From NCBI GenBank assembly GCA_022791685.1, contig JAAVZO010000021.1, forward strand, positions 118,507-182,506: a DNA stretch of 64,000 nt, read 5' to 3'. Made by a program: the position numbers and the translations under genes. The notes under the pieces are model-generated. The model was not told the DNA's origin. It made no database searches and saw nothing but the letters and a program-made list of their open reading frames with translations. This DNA is from Clostridiales bacterium (GTDB lineage: Bacteria > Bacillota > Clostridia > Oscillospirales > CAG-272). This document shows, piece by piece, positions 46,628 through 54,435 of the stretch; the stretch's first letter is position 1, and every line of letters begins with the position of its first letter.

Positions 46628-46881
46628 TAGCTAATCTTCGAATTTTTTGAGTATCGTTTAGTATCGGTTTGTGGGTTTAAGCGACAAATAAGCGACAAAT
46701 GATCATAGAAAAACGGTGAAAAACCTTGATTAGCAAGAGCTTTGGTCGTTTTTAGTATTTTCCTTCTCAAAGATGAGCTATACTCTATAATTTTGATTTT
46801 CAGTACCAGCATTCTTTGGGATGACCAAGCCAAATTACTGCCTTATGTGGCGTTAGCATAATGACAGCGTTTGTTTTTTTT

Positions 46882-47260
46882 GGTACGACCGAACCTATAA
46901 GCCGGGTTCTGTGATTGGCAATCATCTATCTTGACGCGCCGTTGCCGACGCGCTCGCGAGTAAACTCGCTGCCACAACAATGGGATCTGCCGGGCAGACA
47001 GCCGCGCTGATAAAACGCGGATCCCATATGAGGTGTTGCTTCGGATAGGGTTTACAGCGAGCCCATGTTACCATGGGTTCGGGTGAGCTCTTACCTCGCC
47101 TTTCCATCCTTACCGGCAAGCCGGCGGTATATCTCTGTTGCACTTTCCCGGAGGTCACCCTCGGCGGACGTTATCCGTTATCCTGCCCTGCGAAGCCCGG
47201 ACTTTCCTCATGATAATACCTTTCGGCAACATATCACGCGATTGCCCGGCTCGGTCGCAG
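46882..47260 (-). ncRNA. rnpB: RNase P RNA (bacterial class A-type)
   Basis: Read on the minus strand, the RNA has the conserved 5' core GAGGAAAGTCCGGGCT and the 3' core ACAGAACCCGGCTTATAGG, the two halves of the universal RNase P catalytic region. P1 is formed by GCGACCGA at the 5' end (47251-47258) with TCGGTCGT at the 3' end (46884-46891). The stretch AGGGCAGGATAAC near 47185 and the P-helix CGAACCCATGGTAACATGGG also fit. It pairs with the RnpA protein encoded at 13650. Ends are placed from P1 and may shift by a few bases. No clear terminator follows the 3' end. Confidence 0.94.
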
Positions 47261-47264
47261 TATT

Positions 47265-47293
47265 ATTATACCACATTACCCGGGCAATGTCAA
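47265..47293 (-). promoter_or_regulatory. Consensus promoter of rnpB
   Basis: On the minus strand TTGACA (47288-47293) and TATAAT (47265-47270) are 17 bases apart and perfect, placing the start at the 5' end of P1. Confidence 0.93.
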
Positions 47294-47309
47294 GTCTGAT
47301 GTTATTTTA

Positions 47310-48050
47310 TTACTCTAAATTATGGTTGCGAAGTATAAGATAGCTTTCGTCATCTACAAAAATTATGTGTTCAATAAGCTTCACGTTTATATCGGACGCA
47401 AATTTTTGCAGCTTAAGTGTAAAGTCGATATCTTCATTCGATGGAAGCAGATATCCGTTTGGATGGTTATGAGCTACTGCGATGTACGCCGCATGGTTCA
47501 TAACTATTATTTCGTTTATTTCACGCATACTGACACTGATATCGTTTACGCTTCCAAGCCCTATCTTATCAGTTCTAATGAGATGGCGCGCATTATCGAA
47601 TGAGGCAATATACATAAGCTCTTTGCTTGTATGTATGAACTTACCTTTGAACATCTCTATTATGGATTCTATAGTCTTATATATTTTGCGCTGTTTTTGA
47701 TTTTGTAAGCTGCAACGGCGTATTATTTCTTTGACTACCATTAGTTGGATAACTGATGCTTTTCCAATACCGTCGACACTGTTCAGATCGCGCATATCAG
47801 CTTCAAACACATCTTCAAATGAGCCAAATCTATCGATCAGTCGAACGGCTTCTTCACGCGTATCCTTGCGCGGGATAGAATAATATAAAAGCATCTCCAA
47901 AAGTCGATGATCTTCAAAGCCCTCAAGTCCTTCATTTATCGCGCGTTCACGCATTCTCTCACGGTGTCCATCAGCCTTTGCTGGTTTTGCTTTTTGCGGA
48001 GTGCTTTCTGTTGTATTTTCTTCAATCTCTGGAGATATGGTAGTTTTCAT
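47310..48050 (-). CDS. radC: RadC-family JAMM protein
   Basis: RadC proteins carry a JAMM metalloprotease-like fold; the old DNA-repair link is unsupported and the true role is unclear. The 246-residue protein has a helix-hairpin-helix part (DLNSVDGIGKASVIQLMVVK near 90) and the metal site AVAHNHPNGYLLPSNEDIDF near residue 192 (HxHx-S/N-x7-D pattern). The usual HNHPSG is HNHPNG here. It has its own promoter and is divergent from mrnC. Confidence 0.93.
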   Translation of the reverse strand: MKTTISPEIEENTTESTPQKAKPAKADGHRERMRERAINEGLEGFEDHRLLEMLLYYSIPRKDTREEAVRLIDRFGSFEDVFEADMRDLNSVDGIGKASVIQLMVVKEIIRRCSLQNQKQRKIYKTIESIIEMFKGKFIHTSKELMYIASFDNARHLIRTDKIGLGSVNDISVSMREINEIIVMNHAAYIAVAHNHPNGYLLPSNEDIDFTLKLQKFASDINVKLIEHIIFVDDESYLILRNHNLE

Positions 48051-48092
48051 AATTATATTTCCTTTGCTTTACAAATAACGATGTATACTGTA

Positions 48093-48121
48093 ATTATACC
48101 ATATTTATCGACAAATTTCAA
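48093..48121 (-). promoter_or_regulatory. Promoter of radC
   Basis: On the minus strand TTGAAA (48116-48121) and TATAAT (48093-48098) are 17 bases apart. Confidence 0.75.
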
Positions 48122-48258
48122 CACTATACTTTAAATTTATCTTAATTTCCTTGTCTGACAAGGCATATATTTGCATATCAGCTGTCATGAGACAATATAG
48201 GCAGCACAAAAGATAAAAAAATTCGTTAATATGTCCTATAGCCAAACGCAGACATTTA

Positions 48259-48267
48259 TGATATAAT
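48259..48267 (+). promoter_or_regulatory. Extended -10 promoter of mrnC
   Basis: TGATATAAT is a perfect extended -10. No clear -35 is seen at 17 bases. It lies about 40 bases before the mrnC ATG. Confidence 0.55.
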
Positions 48268-48308
48268 TATAGTTAACACAATTATTTATTACGGAAAGAG
48301 TAATCACG

Positions 48309-48731
48309 ATGAACGAAAATCTCATTCGCGAGCTGAATGGCTCTGCGCTTGCATATCTCGGTGATGCGGTTTTTGAGGTGCTCGTGCGAAAATATCTGCT
48401 TTCGTGCGGAATCAGCTCCAGCGGTAAATTGAATAAACTTGCTCTTAGCTTTGTGCGTGCGACAGCTCAGAGTGCCGCGCTCGATAATATTCTTCCTTTG
48501 CTTACGGAAAATGAGGAATATATATATAAACGTGGACGAAATGCTAATGGTATCGCTATACCACGAAGCGCTTCAGCAGTTGAATATCGGCGGGCTACCG
48601 GTTTTGAAGCGCTGTTTGGATATCTTGATCTAACGGGGCAGTCAGAACGCGCTGAGGAGCTTTTTAAGCTTGCGTATGTAGATGTAATTAAGTCTATTGA
48701 GAATCCAGACGCTGCCGACAATGGAAAATAA
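48309..48731 (+). CDS. mrnC: Mini-ribonuclease 3
   Basis: Mini-III is an RNase III catalytic domain without a dsRNA-binding domain; in Bacillus it matures 23S rRNA ends. The 140-residue protein has the family start ALAYLGDAVFEVLVRKYL near residue 12, with the catalytic acidic residues in GDAVFE, and later the block RGRNANGIAIPRSASAVEYR near 77. GGAAAGAG precedes the ATG. wecB follows after 39 bases with its own binding site. Confidence 0.95.
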   Translation: MNENLIRELNGSALAYLGDAVFEVLVRKYLLSCGISSSGKLNKLALSFVRATAQSAALDNILPLLTENEEYIYKRGRNANGIAIPRSASAVEYRRATGFEALFGYLDLTGQSERAEELFKLAYVDVIKSIENPDAADNGK

Positions 48732-48770
48732 AAATATAATACTCCCGAATAAAACAAAGGAGGATCTAAT

Positions 48771-49880
48771 ATGATCAAAGTAATGTCTGTCTTTGGTACA
48801 AGGCCAGAGGCTATAAAAATGTGTCCGCTTGTCAAAGCGCTTGAACGTGACAGCGGTATCGAGAGTATTGTTTGTGTGACTGCTCAGCACCGTGAAATGC
48901 TTGACAGCGCTCTCGGATATTTTGAGGTCAAGCCAGATTATGACTTGAATATAATGAAACGCGGACAAACTTTATCGAGCATAACTGCCGATGTGATACT
49001 TGGTCTGGAGGATGTACTTGCAAAGGCAAAGCCCGATATAGTACTCGTACATGGAGACACGACTACAAGCTTTGCAGCTGCTTTAGCGGCTTTCTATGCC
49101 AAGGTTACCGTTGGACACGTTGAAGCTGGACTGCGCACATATGACCGTTATTCTCCGTATCCCGAGGAAATCAACCGCAATCTTACCTCAAAGCTTGCGT
49201 CGCTTCACTTCGCACCGACTGAGCTGAATCGCTCAAATCTTGCGAAGGAGGGTATTACCGACGGCATATTTGTAACAGGTAATACTGCGCTTGATGCTTT
49301 TCAGTATACTGTAAAGCCCGGATATGTATTTGCAGACGATAAGCTGCGCACACTCGATTTCGATAATAAGCAGATAGTTACACTGACTGCTCATCGTCGT
49401 GAAAATCAAAACGGCGGAATCGAAAATATCTGCCGTGCTGTACTTGCACTCAGTGAAAAATATCCGAATTTGCATTTTGTATATCCGGTACATTTGAGTC
49501 CGGCTGTACGAAACACTGTATTTCCGATACTTGACGGTAAGCCCGGAATTACGCTAACCGACCCAGTCGACGTAGCGGATATGCACAATCTTATCTCAAA
49601 ATCGCACTTTATTATGACCGATTCCGGTGGAATACAGGAGGAGGCTCCGTCATTCCACAAGCCAGTGCTTGTGCTGCGTACAGAGACTGAACGTCCTGAG
49701 GCCGTAGCTGCCGGGACAGTAAAAGTTATCGGAACTGATAAAGAACGTATAGTCGCTGAAGCTGAGCTGCTGCTCGAAAATCGATCGGAATTTATGCGTA
49801 TGGCGAGCGCATCCAATCCATATGGAGACGGTCATGCATCCGAAAAAATCGTGTCCGCCATCAAAAATGCGTTAAAATAG
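48771..49880 (+). CDS. wecB: UDP-N-acetylglucosamine 2-epimerase (non-hydrolysing)
   Basis: The enzyme interconverts UDP-GlcNAc and UDP-ManNAc for cell-wall glycopolymers. The 369-residue protein begins MIKVMSVFGTRPEAIKMCPL. It contains VHGDTTTSFAAALAAFYAKV, then VGHVEAGLRTYDRYSPYPEE near residue 120, and TDSGGIQEEAPSFHKPVLVLR near 283, all hallmarks of the family. AAAGGAGG precedes the ATG. The neighbours are unrelated, so the polymer it feeds is not encoded here. Confidence 0.97.
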   Translation: MIKVMSVFGTRPEAIKMCPLVKALERDSGIESIVCVTAQHREMLDSALGYFEVKPDYDLNIMKRGQTLSSITADVILGLEDVLAKAKPDIVLVHGDTTTSFAAALAAFYAKVTVGHVEAGLRTYDRYSPYPEEINRNLTSKLASLHFAPTELNRSNLAKEGITDGIFVTGNTALDAFQYTVKPGYVFADDKLRTLDFDNKQIVTLTAHRRENQNGGIENICRAVLALSEKYPNLHFVYPVHLSPAVRNTVFPILDGKPGITLTDPVDVADMHNLISKSHFIMTDSGGIQEEAPSFHKPVLVLRTETERPEAVAAGTVKVIGTDKERIVAEAELLLENRSEFMRMASASNPYGDGHASEKIVSAIKNALK

Positions 49881-49915
49881 GCTGATATTCACAAAATGAT
49901 TGTGCAATATTTCCA

Positions 49916-49944
49916 TTGACAAGCTACCGCTTTAGTGATATAAT
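49916..49944 (+). promoter_or_regulatory. Consensus promoter of the DAHP synthase leader
   Basis: TTGACA (49916-49921) and TATAAT (49939-49944) are 17 bases apart and perfect. The predicted start is near 49951. Confidence 0.9.
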
Positions 49945-49984
49945 ATATCTGTAAAGCTCAAAGATAATGAAAAGGAATCAAACC

Positions 49985-50050
49985 ATGAATTCTCGTAATT
50001 TCGCATTTGCATACTTTACCTATTACTTTTATTTCGGCCGAAAAAAGTAA
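49985..50050 (+). CDS. Phe/Tyr-rich leader peptide of aroF
   Basis: A 21-residue frame reads MNSRNFAFAYFTYYFYFGRK plus K, with five Phe and four Tyr codons in 12 positions (residues 6-17). AAAAGGAATC lies before the ATG. Such a run upstream of an aromatic-pathway gene is the hallmark of ribosome-mediated attenuation responding to charged tRNA-Phe and tRNA-Tyr. The stop is at 50048-50050, two bases before the antiterminator strand. Confidence 0.9.
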   Translation: MNSRNFAFAYFTYYFYFGRKK

Positions 50051-50052
50051 TA

Positions 50053-50137
50053 GTGATTTCTGCTGCGAAAATTGAGCTGCCATAAAAGGCTTAGCGATAA
50101 AAATCCAGACCTCGCGGAAATCACCGCGAGGTCTTTT
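50053..50137 (+). promoter_or_regulatory. Transcription attenuator of aroF
   Basis: Terminator: AGACCTCGCGG (50107-50117) pairs with CCGCGAGGTCT (50124-50134), then TTTT. Antiterminator: GTGATTTCTGC (50053-50063) pairs with GCGGAAATCAC (50114-50124) over 11 positions with one G-T wobble, which destroys the terminator. A ribosome that finishes the leader covers 50053-50063 and allows termination; a ribosome stalled at Phe/Tyr codons leaves it free and allows readthrough. Confidence 0.85.
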
Positions 50138-50179
50138 AGCATCTAAATTTAAAAATATAAACTCAAGGAGAACTATACA

Positions 50180-51196
50180 ATGATAGTAGTAGTAAAGAGC
50201 CAGACCAGCGAAGAGAAGCTGAACAACCTTATTTCCTTCCTTAAGGATTACAATCTGAACGTGCACGTTTCACGCGGTGAGTTTCAGACGATATTAGGCT
50301 TGGTAGGAGACACAAGGAAGGTAGACATAGACACGATAGCAGGACTGGACATAGTAGAGTCAGTAAAGAGAATAAGCGAGCCATACAAGAGCGCGAACAG
50401 AAAGTTCCATCCGGACGATACGGTGATCACAATACCGTCAGTGAACGGAGACGTGAAGATAGGAGAAGGGTTCGAGTTCATAGCAGGACCTTGTTCGATA
50501 GAGAGCGAGGAGCAGATAATTGAGGTAGCAGAAGCAGTAAAGAAGGCAGGAGCAAAGCTGCTTCGCGGAGGAGCGTTCAAGCCGAGAACATCGCCGTATG
50601 CGTTCCAGGGACTGAGAAACGAGGGAATCGAGCTGCTGCTTGAAGCAAAGAAGGTGACAGGCCTGCCGATAGTAACAGAGATAATGGACGAGAGACATCT
50701 TGACTTGTTCGCAGATGTAGATGTAATACAGGTAGGAGCAAGAAATATGCAGAACTTCGAGTTATTGAAGGAGCTGGGACATTCAAAGAAGCCGATACTG
50801 TTGAAGAGAGGACTAGCGAATACGATACAGGAGCTGCTGATGAGTGCAGAGTACATCATGGCAGGAGGAAACGAGCAGGTGATACTTTGTGAGAGAGGAA
50901 TCAGAACGTTCGAGACCCAGACGAGAAACACACTCGATATCTCAGCAGTACCGGTACTGAGAGAGCTTACGCACTTACCGATAATAGTAGACCCGAGCCA
51001 CGCATGTGGAATAGCGAAGCTGGTAGAGCCGATGGCGATGTCAGCGGCAGCATGTGGAGCAGACGGAGTAATGATAGAGGTACACAACAATCCTGAGAAG
51101 GCGCTTTGTGATGGCCCTCAGTCTCTTACTCCAGCTCAGTTCGAGAAAACAGTTAAGAGAGTAAAAAAGATCTACGCGGCTTACTGCGAGGACTGA
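50180..51196 (+). CDS. aroF: 3-deoxy-7-phosphoheptulonate (DAHP) synthase
   Basis: The enzyme joins phosphoenolpyruvate and erythrose-4-phosphate in the first step of aromatic amino acid synthesis. It is the type I-beta form: an N-terminal ferredoxin-like regulatory domain (about residues 1-70) precedes the barrel. The barrel has FIAGPCSIESEEQI near 99, LRGGAFKPRTSPYAFQG near 125, KPILLKRGLANTIQE near 202 and VDPSHACGIAKLV near 274. AAGGAGAAC precedes the ATG. It is controlled by the Phe/Tyr leader attenuator. Codon use from about 50290 to 51080 is unusual: Ile is mostly ATA, Arg mostly AGA, Gly mostly GGA, unlike neighbouring genes. Confidence 0.96.
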   Translation: MIVVVKSQTSEEKLNNLISFLKDYNLNVHVSRGEFQTILGLVGDTRKVDIDTIAGLDIVESVKRISEPYKSANRKFHPDDTVITIPSVNGDVKIGEGFEFIAGPCSIESEEQIIEVAEAVKKAGAKLLRGGAFKPRTSPYAFQGLRNEGIELLLEAKKVTGLPIVTEIMDERHLDLFADVDVIQVGARNMQNFELLKELGHSKKPILLKRGLANTIQELLMSAEYIMAGGNEQVILCERGIRTFETQTRNTLDISAVPVLRELTHLPIIVDPSHACGIAKLVEPMAMSAAACGADGVMIEVHNNPEKALCDGPQSLTPAQFEKTVKRVKKIYAAYCED

Positions 51197-51234
51197 GTTA
51201 CCCTTAAGATAATAGGTTAAAATTGAATTATTAA

Positions 51235-51266
51235 AAAACACAGCCAATATTTATTGGCTGTGTTTT
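51235..51266 (+). terminator. Terminator of aroF
   Basis: AAAACACAGCCAA pairs with TTGGCTGTGTTTT around a TATTTA centre, followed by CAT. The A run on the left also makes it usable from the other side. The next 120 bases up to rny hold only a short CTCCG-TT-CGGAG hairpin (51331-51342), a weak candidate terminator for rny. Confidence 0.85.
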
Positions 51267-51388
51267 CATATGCAAATTTATATCAAAGCACAAAGCTTCA
51301 TTTTCGTCTTTATAAGTTTATATATGTAAACTCCGTTCGGAGGTCGATATTTTATATATAAAGAACCTATCTAATGTCTTGCCTCTGA

Positions 51389-52936
51389 TTATTTTGCGTA
51401 GTCGATCGCTCTGCTTTCGCGGATAAGATGTACTTTTATCTGACCCGGATATTGCAGCTCAGCTTCGATTTTCTTGACAATGTTGTGCGCAGTTACTACC
51501 ATCTGCTCGTCGTTTATTACCTCTGGCTTTACGGCTATGCGTATTTCACGTCCTGCCTGAATGGCGAACGCCTTGTCCACTCCGGGGAAGCTGTAGGTGA
51601 TCTCTTCAAGCTTCTGTAAGCGCTTGATGTAGTTCTCGAGATCCTCGCGTCTTGCACCTGGACGTGCTGCCGATATCGCGTCTGCCGCCTGTACGATTAT
51701 AGCGGTTATAGTCTGCGGCTCTACGTCGTTGTGGTGCGCCTCGATCGCGTGGATGACATCTCTGTTCTCCTTGAACTTCTTAGCGATGTCAACACCAAGC
51801 TGTACATGCGAGCCCTCGATTTCCTGTGTGAGCGCCTTACCGATATCGTGGAGCAGTCCGGCGCGCTTTGCTAGCGTGCTGTCGACTCCAAGCTCGTCTG
51901 CGATCATGCCTGACAGGGTCGCGACTTCGATAGAGTGGTTGAGTACATTTTGTCCGTAGCTTGTACGGAAGCGAAGCCGTCCGAGCAGCTTTATCATTTC
52001 AATGCTGATACCGTGGATACCAGTTTCGTATGTAGCACGTTCTCCTGCCTGTTTGATCATCGCATCGACCTCACGGCGAGCCTTCTCGACCGTTTCTTCA
52101 ATGCGTGCCGGGTGAATGCGTCCATCCGAAATGAGCTTTTCGAGTGCGATTCTCGCGACTTCACGACGTACCGGATCAAAGCTTGAAAGTGTGATAGCTT
52201 CGGGCGTATCGTCGATGATAAGGTCAACGCCAGTCATCGCTTCAATAGCATGAATGTTGCGTCCCTCGCGTCCGATTATGCGTCCCTTCATTTCGTCGTT
52301 AGGCAGTGCGACGACCGATACGGTAGTTTCTGCAACTGTCTCAGACGCGCAGCGCTGAATTGCCAGCGAGAGAATATTTTTAGCCTTTTGGTCAGCTTCT
52401 TCCTTGAATACCTGCTCATACTCAACAAGCTTTTGAGCTGTTTCATGCTTCAGCTCTCCGTCTAAGCGGGATACTATCTGTTCCTTTGCTTCTTCGGCAG
52501 TGAGACCTGCTATTCTCTCGAGAGTTTCGAGATGCTTTGCCTTGATCGCCTCGATCTCGTCGCGGGTATCAGAACATTCCTTGAGCTTCTTGTTCAAGAG
52601 CTCTTCCTTATGTTCGAGCGTTTCAAGCTTGCGCTCGCTTTGTTCTTCTTTCTTTGCAACACGGCTTTCGAGTCTTGAGAGCTCGCTTCTGCGCTCCTTC
52701 AACTCGCGCTCTGCTTCGTTGCGTTGGCGCAGGATATCCTCCTTAGCCTCGATAAGAGCTTCCTTCTTTTTGCTTTCTGCGGTATGCTCGCCTTCTTCTA
52801 TTATGCGCTTAGCCTGTTCTTCGGCAGAGCCAATTTCCGCTTCTCCCACCTTCTTTCTGTATGTAATACCGAGAAATATACCCAGCGGTATACACACTGC
52901 AATAGTGATGAGAACACTTATTACAATTTCAAACAA
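51389..52936 (-). CDS. rny: Ribonuclease Y
   Basis: RNase Y is a membrane-anchored endonuclease that starts mRNA decay in Firmicutes. The protein begins with one transmembrane helix ([22 protein letters not shown]), then a long charged coiled coil (about residues 30-200). A KH domain with [20 protein letters not shown] follows, then the HD domain with [17 protein letters not shown] near 360. I prefer TTG 52936, since AAGGAGG is 11 bases upstream; the GTG at 52948 lies within the binding site. Length 515 is typical. Confidence 0.96.
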   Translation of the reverse strand: MFEIVISVLITIAVCIPLGIFLGITYRKKVGEAEIGSAEEQAKRIIEEGEHTAESKKKEALIEAKEDILRQRNEAERELKERRSELSRLESRVAKKEEQSERKLETLEHKEELLNKKLKECSDTRDEIEAIKAKHLETLERIAGLTAEEAKEQIVSRLDGELKHETAQKLVEYEQVFKEEADQKAKNILSLAIQRCASETVAETTVSVVALPNDEMKGRIIGREGRNIHAIEAMTGVDLIIDDTPEAITLSSFDPVRREVARIALEKLISDGRIHPARIEETVEKARREVDAMIKQAGERATYETGIHGISIEMIKLLGRLRFRTSYGQNVLNHSIEVATLSGMIADELGVDSTLAKRAGLLHDIGKALTQEIEGSHVQLGVDIAKKFKENRDVIHAIEAHHNDVEPQTITAIIVQAADAISAARPGARREDLENYIKRLQKLEEITYSFPGVDKAFAIQAGREIRIAVKPEVINDEQMVVTAHNIVKKIEAELQYPGQIKVHLIRESRAIDYAK

Positions 52937-53042
52937 AGTATAGAACACCTCCTTAAATGATGTTATAATAAAAATTTCTTAATGCAATTATTTCAACGTC
53001 CAAGAACCAATTCATTTATTTTGATCTGTCAAGATGTTACTC

Positions 53043-53072
53043 ATAATATAAATATATGGTAAATCTTGTCAA
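53043..53072 (-). promoter_or_regulatory. Promoter of rny
   Basis: On the minus strand TTGACA (53067-53072) and TATTAT (53043-53048) are 18 bases apart. A second TTGACA on that strand near 53154-53159, followed by TAAAAT, may be an additional upstream promoter. Confidence 0.65.
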
Positions 53073-53210
53073 TATTATATGCGTTGGCAGCAGCAGAACT
53101 GTATATCTAATTACACCTACATATATTTTATACAAAAAATTGCATTCTGTCAAGAGGATAGACGCATTTTCAACGATTTACCTATACTTATCGTGAAAAT
53201 TTGTGAAAAT

Positions 53211-54392
53211 TTAATCTTCATCTATCCGAATATCGTATGTATTTAAGGTTTCGAAGGCTTCGTCGCAGAGCGCTTTGAAGTCGAGCTTGTTCTCCTCGGC
53301 TATGACCTTTTCCGGTTCAGGGCGTGTGCGAGGGTGGCGCGGAGTGAATACTGTGCAGCAATCCTCATACGGGAGTATCGATGTTTCGAAGGTTCCTATA
53401 CGGCGGGCGATGTCAATTATCTCCTCTTTGTCAAGACCGATGCAGGGACGGTATACCGGCATATTAACGACTGAATCGGTTACAGCTATTGCACGCATTG
53501 TCTGGCTTGCTACCTGCGCAAGGCTTTCACCGGTAATTATCGCACCGCATTTGTTACGTCGTGCTACGCGCTCGGCGAGCGTCATCATGTATCGGCGCAG
53601 CAGCAGTGTGAAATAATCCTCGTCGCAGTGGTCGCGCAGTTCCTCTTGAATATGTGTCAGCGAGATAACATGGACCTTGATGCGCGTGGAATATTCGCAC
53701 AGTATGCGTGCGAGTTCGAGTACCTTTTCCTTAGCGCGTTCACTCGTGTATGGGAAGCTTTCAAAATGCAGCGCTTCGAGTGTAACACCACGTTTAGCCA
53801 TCATGAAGCCGGATACAGGGCTGTCGATTCCGCCTGAGAGCAGCAATAAGCCCTTTCCGCTCGAGCCAAGAGGCATTCCGCCTGCGCCTTTGAATTGACC
53901 GGCGTGTATATACGCACCCTGCTCACGTATTTCAACTCGAACGACGATATCTGGATCGTACAGGTCTACCTTCAAATTAGGCATTGCTTCGAGCACTGCC
54001 GCGCCGATCTCACCTGCGAGCTCAGGTGATTTCATCGGAAAGCGTTTGTCTGCACGTCGAGCGTCCGCCTTGAAGGTGCGCACGCCCTTCATGAACTGCG
54101 GAAGATATTCCTTTGCAGCCTGATATATTGCTTCGATATTCTTCTCAACTACGCAGGCACGGTTTATCGTGACTATTCCGAATACCTTCTTCGCATATTC
54201 AAGCGCTAAGTCGAGGTCGCAGTCATCATTCAGTGGTTCGATATAGATAGTGCTCTGAGCTCTGTGTATATCAAAATCTCCGGCACGTCTGACACGGGCT
54301 TTCAGCTCCTTCATCAGCAGTCCCTCAAAATATGAGCGATTTGCTCCCTTTAGTATAAGTTCTCCGTATTTACAGAGCAATACTTCTTTCAT
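53211..54392 (-). CDS. thiI: ThiI, tRNA 4-thiouridine synthetase
   Basis: ThiI adenylates U8 of tRNA and transfers sulfur to make 4-thiouridine; some versions also serve thiamine synthesis. The protein starts MKEVLLCKYGELILKGANRS. It has an N-terminal ferredoxin-like domain, a THUMP domain (to about 165) and the PP-loop LLLLSGGIDSPVSGFMMAKRG near residue 185. No C-terminal rhodanese domain is present, as in most Firmicutes, so sulfur delivery depends on a cysteine desulfurase such as 42112-43299. ATG 54392 is preferred on homology; the frame extends to TTG 54422, and the AGAAAGG site lies 15 bases from the chosen start. Confidence 0.94.
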   Translation of the reverse strand: MKEVLLCKYGELILKGANRSYFEGLLMKELKARVRRAGDFDIHRAQSTIYIEPLNDDCDLDLALEYAKKVFGIVTINRACVVEKNIEAIYQAAKEYLPQFMKGVRTFKADARRADKRFPMKSPELAGEIGAAVLEAMPNLKVDLYDPDIVVRVEIREQGAYIHAGQFKGAGGMPLGSSGKGLLLLSGGIDSPVSGFMMAKRGVTLEALHFESFPYTSERAKEKVLELARILCEYSTRIKVHVISLTHIQEELRDHCDEDYFTLLLRRYMMTLAERVARRNKCGAIITGESLAQVASQTMRAIAVTDSVVNMPVYRPCIGLDKEEIIDIARRIGTFETSILPYEDCCTVFTPRHPRTRPEPEKVIAEENKLDFKALCDEAFETLNTYDIRIDED

Positions 54393-54435
54393 TATAAATG
54401 TAAACATCCTTTCTGGTGTCAAATATTATCTTTTG

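Noticed and set aside
46624..46833. A 69-codon minus-strand frame next to the restriction-modification genes
   Set aside because: No ribosome binding site or recognisable domain; it includes the exact tandem 11-mer at 46678-46699 and its end overlaps the -35 of the nuclease promoter. It may be a gene remnant but cannot be supported.
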